NCBI GenBank assembly: GCA_036380275.1
Contig: DASVFB010000046.1
Location: 1-10,018, forward strand
From: DASVFB01 sp036380275
GTDB taxonomy: Bacteria; Actinomycetota; Thermoleophilia; Gaiellales; Gaiellaceae
DNA: 10,018 nt
Reading direction: 5' to 3'
Shown: positions 5,848 to 10,018 of the stretch, in pieces
How positions within the stretch are numbered: position 1 is the stretch's first letter
Layout: every line of letters starts with the position of its first letter
The notes under the pieces: model-generated
Database searches by the model: none
What the model saw: only the letters and a program-made list of their open reading frames with translations
What the model was told of the DNA's origin: nothing
Program-made: the position numbers and the translations under genes

Positions 5848-7044
5848 TCAGACAGGCACGCGCGCAACCTCGGTCGCGTTCGCGATCGCGCTCACGACCT
5901 CGACGATGTCGCGGTTCGCGTTGAAGACGCGCAGCTGGCGATCCGAGCCGTTCCCGCGAGCGAGAATGTCGCGCACACCGTCGAGCTCCCGCTCGGCGCC
6001 GAGCTCGCGCGCATGCGGCTCGAGCTCCTTCAGCGTTCGCCGGATCACCTGCGCCACGGCGACGCGATTCCGCTTGCCGGTGGCGAGATCCATGACAGGC
6101 GCCTCGAGCCCGTAGCGGCCGGCGAGCCACTTGTTCTCGGTCGTGAGGATGCGGTGGTAGGTAGGGATCTTCTCGCCGGCCTCGTGGCGCTCCGAAAGGA
6201 GCTTGACGAGTGACTGCACGAAGGCGGTGATTGCGATCGCGTCCTCGAGCCTCGTCACCGCGTCGCAGATGCGGACCTCGACCGTGCCGAGCCGCGGGTG
6301 TGGCCGAATGTCCCACCAGATGTGCGTGTAGTCGGCGATGCAGCCGGTCTTCTCGAGCTGGCCGACGACCTCGGCGTACTCGGCGTAGTCGCGGAAGCGC
6401 GGCGGCGGCCCGGAGCGCGGAAACGCGGCGAACACCATCTGCCGCGACGAGGACAGCCCCGTCGGCTCGCCGCGCCAGAACGGTGAGCTGGCCGAAAGCG
6501 CAAGCAGCGACGCCAGATGCTGGAGCAGCCCGTTGACGACCTGGATCGCCGTGTCCGGGTCCGAGACGGCGACGTGCACGTGCAGGCCGAAGATGAGCTC
6601 GCGCCGCGCGACGTACTGCAGCTGGTCGACGAGGTTGCGGTAGCGGTCGCGCGCGGTGATGCGCTGGCGCTCGAAGAGGCTGAACGGATGCGTGCCGGCG
6701 GATCCGACGCGCAAGCCCTTCTCCTGAGCGATCCCGGTGACGTATGCGCGGAGCTGGCGCAGCGCCCGCTCGACGTCACTCGGCGTGCGGCACACAGGCG
6801 TCGCGACCTCGAGCACCGACTGCATGAGCTCGGGATTGACGTTCGCCGCGAACTCGTGCCCTGCGATCGCCTCGAGCACCGTGTCGACGTGCTGGACGAG
6901 ATCGAACGTCTCCGGGTCGAGGAGCATGTACTCCTCCTCGACGCCGAGCGTGTACGGCTCGCTCTGCCCGAACTTGTGGTCCAGCACACTGCCGCCCGCG
7001 GCGAAGCTCTTGCTCGTGATGGAGGCCGGATAGATCTGCTTCAC
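5848..7044 (-). CDS. ybdK: YbdK-type carboxylate-amine ligase (GCS2 family)
   Basis: This 398-residue protein belongs to the glutamate-cysteine ligase type 2 (GCS2/YbdK) family, ATP-grasp-like enzymes joining a carboxylate to an amine. YbdK itself has only weak gamma-glutamyl-cysteine ligase activity, so the substrate is open. Landmarks are LGVEEEYMLLD (33-43) with the metal-binding glutamates, ELIFGLHVHVAV (149-160) and IRPHPRLGTVEVRICD (246-261). The GTG start at 7044 overlaps the TGA of the RidA-like gene as GTGA. It adds about 30 residues before the usual family start, so an internal start is possible, for example the GTG encoding Val20. The pair is probably one operon. REP-like palindromes lie just past the stop. 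Confidence 0.9.
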   Translation of the reverse strand: MKQIYPASITSKSFAAGGSVLDHKFGQSEPYTLGVEEEYMLLDPETFDLVQHVDTVLEAIAGHEFAANVNPELMQSVLEVATPVCRTPSDVERALRQLRAYVTGIAQEKGLRVGSAGTHPFSLFERQRITARDRYRNLVDQLQYVARRELIFGLHVHVAVSDPDTAIQVVNGLLQHLASLLALSASSPFWRGEPTGLSSSRQMVFAAFPRSGPPPRFRDYAEYAEVVGQLEKTGCIADYTHIWWDIRPHPRLGTVEVRICDAVTRLEDAIAITAFVQSLVKLLSERHEAGEKIPTYHRILTTENKWLAGRYGLEAPVMDLATGKRNRVAVAQVIRRTLKELEPHARELGAERELDGVRDILARGNGSDRQLRVFNANRDIVEVVSAIANATEVARVPV

Positions 7045-7424
7045 GGGTCGAGTATGGCGTCGGCTTCGATTTCCACCAACCAGCGTGGGTCGAGGAGCTG
7101 CGTGACGACGCAGGTTGCGGCGGGACGGATCCCTCCGAAGACCTCGCCGTGCGCGCGCGCCACGCCTTCCCAGTGCTCCGGCGACGTGACGTACATTCGG
7201 GTGCGCACGACATCCTCCGGGCGGGCGCCCGCTTCGGAGAGCGCCTCGACGATGATCGTCAGGCAGCGCCGCGCCTGCTCGTATGCGTCATCGGGTGGCG
7301 GCGCACCGTCTGGCATGACGGGCGCCGTGCCGGCGACGTGCACGTGGCGTCCGGCGACGACCGCACGCGAGAAGCCGGCGACTGGCTCGTACGGCGAACC
7401 GGAAGAGATCAGGCGCCGGGCCAT
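7041..7424 (-). CDS. RidA/YjgF-family protein lacking the catalytic arginine
   Basis: This 127-residue protein has the YjgF/YER057c/UK114 (Rid) fold, normally a trimer with ligand sites between subunits. Typical segments are VAGRHVHVAGTAP (23-35), ALSEAGARPEDVVRTRMYV (61-79), HGEVFGG (92-98) and VEIEADAIL (117-125). RidA enzymes hydrolyse reactive enamines and imines using an Arg (Arg105 in E. coli, in PARSC). Here the aligned stretch is PAATC (101-105), so Ala103 replaces it. That points to the Rid subgroups without imine deaminase activity, so the role is unknown. The ATG at 7424 is directly preceded by AGAAGG, too close for a normal Shine-Dalgarno. The TGA overlaps the GTG of the YbdK-type gene, and the gene is divergent from the hydrolase, with only 20 bases between them. 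Confidence 0.9.
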   Translation of the reverse strand: MARRLISSGSPYEPVAGFSRAVVAGRHVHVAGTAPVMPDGAPPPDDAYEQARRCLTIIVEALSEAGARPEDVVRTRMYVTSPEHWEGVARAHGEVFGGIRPAATCVVTQLLDPRWLVEIEADAILDP

Positions 7425-7430
7425 ACCTTC

Positions 7431-7436
7431 TAGTAT
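7431..7436 (+). promoter_or_regulatory. Possible -10 element, leaderless start
   Basis: TAGTAT fits the TAnnnT -10 pattern and ends 8 nt before the GTG at 7445, which has no Shine-Dalgarno sequence. This spacing would start transcription at or next to the start codon, giving a leaderless mRNA, common in actinobacteria. No clear -35 box is visible. Confidence 0.3.
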
Positions 7437-7444
7437 CGCGCCGC

Positions 7445-8248
7445 GTGGAGTCCCTGCGGCAGGTCGAGAGCTGGGGCGCGCGCGAAGCGGCGGTCGGTGT
7501 CGTCCGCAACGGCGACGTCGTCGCGACGCATGGTCCGCGCGATGTCGTCTTCCGCTGGGCATCCGTGACGAAGCCCGTCGTTGCGCTGGCGACGCTTGTC
7601 GCGGCGGAGGAAGGGACGATCGACCTGGACGCGGCTGCCGGGCCCGAAGGCTCGACCGTTCGCCATCTCCTCGCCCACGCGTCCGGACTGCCCTTCGACG
7701 GCGATCAGCCGATCGCGGAGCCCGGCCGCCGGCGCATCTACTCGAACACCGGTTTCGAGCAGCTGGCCGACACGGTCGCGCGCGCGTCCGAGATCCCCTT
7801 CGAGGAGTACCTGCGCTCGGCCGTTTTCGATCCGCTCGGGCTCCGCGCGGAGCTGCGCGAATCGGCCGCGGCCGGCATCCACGGAACCCTCGACGATCTG
7901 CTCGCCGTCGCGCGCGAGTTTCAGGCGCCCGCGCTCGTTGCGCGCGAGACGCTCGCCGAGGCGACGTCGGTGCAGTTTCCGGGCCTCGGTGGAGTCTTAC
8001 CGGACGTCGGCCGCTTCGACCCGAACGACTGGGGGCTCGGCGTCGAGCTGCGCGATGCGAAGCAGCCGCACTGGACCGGCCTCGGCAACTCCGAGCGGAC
8101 GTTCGGGCACTTCGGCGGTAGCGGGACATTCCTCTGGGTCGATCCCGACGCGGGCATCGGGTGCGCGTGCCTCACCGACCGGGCTTTCGACAAGTGGGCG
8201 CTGGAAGCCTGGCCGCGGCTGTCAGACTCGGTGCTGGAGGAAGGGTGA
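7445..8248 (+). CDS. Beta-lactamase-fold serine hydrolase (class C/DD-peptidase type)
   Basis: This 267-residue protein belongs to the serine beta-lactamase-like family (Pfam Beta-lactamase, MEROPS S12). All three catalytic motifs are present: SVTK (Ser40-Lys43, SxxK nucleophile and base), YSN (Tyr99-Asn101) and HFG (His222-Gly224, the HxG motif). HLLAHASGLPFDG (74-86) is also a family hallmark. There is no signal peptide, and at 267 residues it is much shorter than AmpC enzymes (about 360), so it is a cytoplasmic esterase, amidase or peptidase of this fold rather than a likely antibiotic-resistance enzyme. The start is GTG at 7445. The TGA overlaps the GTG of the flavoprotein gene as GTGA, so the two are probably co-translated and may share a pathway; the substrate is unknown. 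Confidence 0.9.
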   Translation: MESLRQVESWGAREAAVGVVRNGDVVATHGPRDVVFRWASVTKPVVALATLVAAEEGTIDLDAAAGPEGSTVRHLLAHASGLPFDGDQPIAEPGRRRIYSNTGFEQLADTVARASEIPFEEYLRSAVFDPLGLRAELRESAAAGIHGTLDDLLAVAREFQAPALVARETLAEATSVQFPGLGGVLPDVGRFDPNDWGLGVELRDAKQPHWTGLGNSERTFGHFGGSGTFLWVDPDAGIGCACLTDRAFDKWALEAWPRLSDSVLEEG

Positions 8249-9216
8249 ACGTTGCAATCGTCGGCGCCGGTGTGATGGGCCTCGCGTCGGCGCGCGCGAT
8301 CGCGCAGCGCGGCCACGACGTGACCGTATTCGAGCAGTTCGAGCTGAAGCACACGCGCGGCTCGAGCCACGGCGCGTCGCGCATTTTTCGGCTGTCGTAC
8401 ACGGAGGAGCACTGGATCCGGCTGGCGCAGCGCGCGTACGAGCTCTGGCGGGAGCTCGAGCGCGAGTCCGGCCGGCAGCTCCTCTCGCTGCACGGGCTTC
8501 TCGACGTGGAGCGGGAGGCCGCCAAGCGCATCGCGGCGTTCGGATCCACCGGCATCGCGTACGAGGAGTTGACGCCGGCACAGGCGCGCGAGCGATTCGG
8601 GGTCGCGTACGACGACGTGGAGCGGCTCGTCTTCACTACGGACGCCGGCATCTCGCTAGCGGACGAGGCGCTCGAGGCGTTTGCCGCGGGTGCGCGTTCA
8701 GCGGGTGCCCAGATTCGCGAACACGCGCGCGTCGAGTCTCTCGACGACGTGCCGGGAGATCGCGTTGTAGTCACCGCCGGGGGCTGGGCGCCGCAGCTCC
8801 TGGCCCGGGCGGGCTACGGGCTCGACGCGACGCCTACGCGCGAGACCGTCCTCTACTTCGAGGGCGAACCGATTCCGTCGATCATCGATGAGCTCGACGG
8901 CCAGTTCTACGCGCTGACGGCGCCCGGTGTGGGGGTGAAGGCGGGCTGGCACAAGGGTGGCCGGCCCACGGATCCCGACCAGGACGACGCAGCGCCCGAC
9001 GAGCGGATCGTCGACGCCGTCACAGCATGGGTCGCCCGTCGGCTGCCGCGCCTTCACTCGAAGCCGATCCGAGCGGAGACGTGCATCTACACGAACATCG
9101 AGCACGAGCGGTTCGTCTGCGAACGGCGCGGCCGTTACGTCGTCGGCTCGGCCTGCAGCGGTCACGGCTTCAAGTTCGCCCCCGCCGTCGGCGAGCTTCT
9201 CGCTAACCAGCTGTAG
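8245..9216 (+). CDS. Monomeric sarcosine oxidase/MTOX-type FAD oxidoreductase
   Basis: This 323-residue flavoprotein is of the DAO superfamily, close to monomeric sarcosine oxidase and N-methyltryptophan oxidase. These oxidise secondary amino acids with O2, releasing an aldehyde and H2O2. The Rossmann motif VAIVGAGVMGLASA is at the N-terminus, followed by the family signature RGSSHGASRIFRLSY (38-52). Lys232 in GVKAGWHKG matches the oxygen-activating Lys of sarcosine oxidase. Cys280 in ETCIYTN matches the Cys that binds FAD covalently, and CSGHGFKFAPAVGE (304-317) is the C-terminal signature. The open frame extends upstream to 8161, but that part overlaps the hydrolase; GTG at 8245 gives the expected N-terminus and a GTGA overlap. 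At 323 residues it is somewhat shorter than the usual 370-390. The substrate is not determinable; a small N-alkyl amino acid is likely. Confidence 0.92.
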   Translation: MNVAIVGAGVMGLASARAIAQRGHDVTVFEQFELKHTRGSSHGASRIFRLSYTEEHWIRLAQRAYELWRELERESGRQLLSLHGLLDVEREAAKRIAAFGSTGIAYEELTPAQARERFGVAYDDVERLVFTTDAGISLADEALEAFAAGARSAGAQIREHARVESLDDVPGDRVVVTAGGWAPQLLARAGYGLDATPTRETVLYFEGEPIPSIIDELDGQFYALTAPGVGVKAGWHKGGRPTDPDQDDAAPDERIVDAVTAWVARRLPRLHSKPIRAETCIYTNIEHERFVCERRGRYVVGSACSGHGFKFAPAVGELLANQL

Positions 9217-9257
9217 CGCGGGGCGAACAGAGCCTTGTCGAAGATGACCTTTCGACG

Positions 9258-9280
9258 GCAGCGCGGCTTCGCCGCGCTGC
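9258..9280 (+). terminator. 10-bp hairpin after the flavoprotein gene
   Basis: GCAGCGCGGC (9258-9267) and GCCGCGCTGC (9271-9280) pair perfectly around a TTC triloop, 42 bases after the oxidoreductase stop. There is no T-tract. It is a probable terminator for the hydrolase-oxidase pair. Confidence 0.5.
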
Positions 9281-9323
9281 TCGTTCACTCTGGGCGAAGC
9301 AACTCGCCTTCAATCGCCACTTT

Positions 9324-9352
9324 GGGCACGCGCGCCATAGGCGCGCCTGCCC
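9324..9352. terminator. 12-bp interrupted hairpin
   Basis: GGGCA, a C-C mismatch, then GCGCGCC pairs with GGCGCGC, C, TGCCC around an ATA loop (9337-9339). It lies between two converging genes and could serve either one. GGTTTCCC follows on the plus strand. Confidence 0.4.
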
Positions 9353-9367
9353 GGTTTCCCACGCGCG

Positions 9368-9382
9368 AAATGCGCAGCATTT
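9368..9382 (-). terminator. Small hairpin with flanking A/T, possible terminator
   Basis: AAATGC (9368-9373) pairs with GCATTT (9377-9382) around a 3-nt loop. It lies 10 bases past the stop of the minus-strand cyclic-nucleotide-binding gene. The stem is short, so support is modest. Confidence 0.3.
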
Positions 9383-9392
9383 TGTGCGTTCC

Positions 9393-9767
9393 TTAGTCGT
9401 CCGCGAACAGCGGACGTAGAAACGTCTCGAACGTCTCCTTGTCGCAGCTGGCGACCGTGCTCGGCGTGAGGGCGCGGACGTTCGCCGTTCGCGGGATGTC
9501 CATCGTGAGCGCCACCTCGCCGAAGTAGTCGCCCGGCCGCAGCATCCGCCGCGGCATCGCGCCGAGATTCGAGACGGCGAACACGCCGTTGAGGATCACG
9601 TAGAAGCGGTCGCCCTCCTCGCCCTCCACGACCGGCGCCTCGCCGCCACGGATCTCCTCACGTCGCATCTGCTTCGCGAGCTGGACGAGCTGCTCGCCGG
9701 GAAGCTCAGCGAGCAGGCCGATCCGCGACAGCTCGGCCTGCGTGGCGGGTACGTGCCTCGGGCTCAC
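9393..9767 (-). CDS. Second stand-alone cyclic nucleotide-binding domain protein
   Basis: This 124-residue protein consists of one cyclic-nucleotide-binding barrel and short flanking helices. The N-terminal part LSRIGLLAELPGEQLVQLAK (13-32) is typical of the region before the barrel. EGDRFYVILNGVFAVS (51-66) and the cassette RPGDYFGEVAL (77-87) with IPRTANVRA (91-99) follow. Glu84 and Arg93 match the ligand-contacting pair of CRP. There is no DNA-binding or enzymatic domain. The start is GTG at 9767 with no obvious Shine-Dalgarno sequence. It is clearly diverged from the domain protein at 560-970, so the two are not a recent duplication. It could bind cAMP or another nucleotide, or have lost binding and serve as a protein-interaction module. 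Confidence 0.87.
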   Translation of the reverse strand: MSPRHVPATQAELSRIGLLAELPGEQLVQLAKQMRREEIRGGEAPVVEGEEGDRFYVILNGVFAVSNLGAMPRRMLRPGDYFGEVALTMDIPRTANVRALTPSTVASCDKETFETFLRPLFADD

Positions 9768-9817
9768 GTCCGCAGTAATACCCGATCAGTAGGCCGAGCG
9801 AGCGCTCCAAATGAGCC

Positions 9818-9837
9818 ACCCGGCCCATTGTCCGGGT
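9818..9837. repeat. Short inverted repeat between divergent genes
   Basis: ACCCGG (9818-9823) and CCGGGT (9832-9837) flank an 8-base spacer in the 96-base gap between the minus-strand cyclic-nucleotide-binding gene and a possible plus-strand small gene. It could be an operator or a weak hairpin; nothing decides between them. Confidence 0.25.
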
Positions 9838-9863
9838 CCCTTTCCTGGCCGATCATGATCTGA

Positions 9864-10010
9864 GTGAACCATCGCGGCCTTCATTACATCGAGGACGATC
9901 TCTGCGAGACCTGGGTCGAGGATTGGGCAGACGCCGGCGTCGTGCAGATCGAAGATCTGCTCAGCAAGCATGCGGCATTCCTGAGCTTCCTCGAGACCAC
10001 CGAGCAGTAA
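9864..10010 (+). CDS. Possible 48-residue acidic protein of unknown function
   Basis: GTG at 9864, preceded directly by an in-frame TGA, opens a 48-codon frame ending in TAA at 10008-10010. The product is acidic, starts VNHRGLHYIEDDLCETWV and continues with two likely amphipathic helices. By my count about 79% of third positions are G or C, against about one third of second positions, the pattern expected of real genes in this genome. No Shine-Dalgarno sequence is visible. The opposite strand carries a 61-codon frame (9971-9786) with an AGGA site in front but a weaker third-position bias (about 66%), so it is the less likely of the two. I do not recognise the family. Confidence 0.45.
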   Translation: MNHRGLHYIEDDLCETWVEDWADAGVVQIEDLLSKHAAFLSFLETTEQ

Positions 10011-10018
10011 CCGCCGGG

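Noticed and set aside
5306..6316. 336-codon minus-strand frame across the sigma-factor start and the palindromic spacer
   Set aside because: It runs out of frame through the sigma-factor gene and the YbdK-type gene, both well supported, and through the repeat region. The product has no domain signal.
6517..8121. 534-codon plus-strand frame opposite the YbdK-type, RidA-like and hydrolase genes
   Set aside because: It is antisense to two confidently identified genes and then overlaps the hydrolase in another frame. The product is Arg-rich with no recognisable domain, typical of high-GC shadow frames.
7041..8129. 362-codon minus-strand frame extending the RidA-like protein
   Set aside because: Only the last 127 codons match the Rid family. 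The upstream 235 codons are Arg/Ser-rich and antisense to the hydrolase with its intact catalytic motifs.
7445..8248. Antibiotic-resistance beta-lactamase
   Set aside because: The catalytic motifs are present, but there is no export signal and the protein is much shorter than true class C enzymes. The fold is shared with many esterases and peptidases.
9786..9971. 61-codon minus-strand frame upstream of the second cyclic-nucleotide-binding gene
   Set aside because: It has an AGGA site before its ATG, but its third-position G+C bias is weaker than that of the overlapping plus-strand frame. I preferred the latter but could not exclude this one.

Overview
The window is GC-rich chromosomal DNA with tightly packed genes, frequent GTG starts, few Shine-Dalgarno sequences and several 4-nt stop/start overlaps. 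This style and the protein types fit a high-GC actinobacterium, possibly Thermoleophilia-like. That placement is inferred from composition and gene style only. I see no tRNA, rRNA, CRISPR array, insertion sequence or phage gene.

Layout. (1) Positions 1-1454, plus strand: a possible tail of an upstream gene, a strong hairpin, a decayed remnant of the translational ABC-F ATPase EttA, a stand-alone cyclic-nucleotide-binding-domain protein, and a small soluble protein of unknown function with a strong ribosome binding site. (2) Positions 1451-5675, minus strand: a compact five-gene run, read right to left: ECF sigma factor, membrane-anchored six-blade beta-propeller (candidate anti-sigma or sensor), a peroxiredoxin, a polytopic GT-C-like membrane protein and a DUF2269 membrane protein. 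(3) Positions 5676-5847: a gene-free stretch with nested GGGACA/TGTCCC palindromes like a REP element. (4) Positions 5848-7424, minus strand: a RidA-like protein lacking the catalytic arginine, overlapping a YbdK-type carboxylate-amine ligase. (5) Positions 7445-9216, plus strand: a class C-type serine hydrolase overlapping a monomeric-sarcosine-oxidase-type flavoprotein. (6) Positions 9217-10018: a hairpin-rich spacer, a second stand-alone cyclic-nucleotide-binding protein (minus strand) and a possible 48-residue protein (plus strand).

The main observation is that the peroxiredoxin is a probable selenoprotein. A conventional gene call would start at the internal ATG at 3892 and lose the active site. 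Reading through an in-frame TGA at 3904-3902 restores a full-length 155-residue thioredoxin-fold protein, with the TGA exactly at the peroxidatic cysteine position. A GTG start overlaps the upstream stop, the protein has no cysteine at all, and a bacterial-SECIS-like hairpin follows the TGA at the usual distance. The gene lies in an apparent operon with the ECF sigma factor and its propeller partner, which suggests a sigma-controlled redox or envelope-stress response using selenocysteine. The link to stress is inference. Selenocysteine insertion would need selA, selB, selC and selD elsewhere in the genome.
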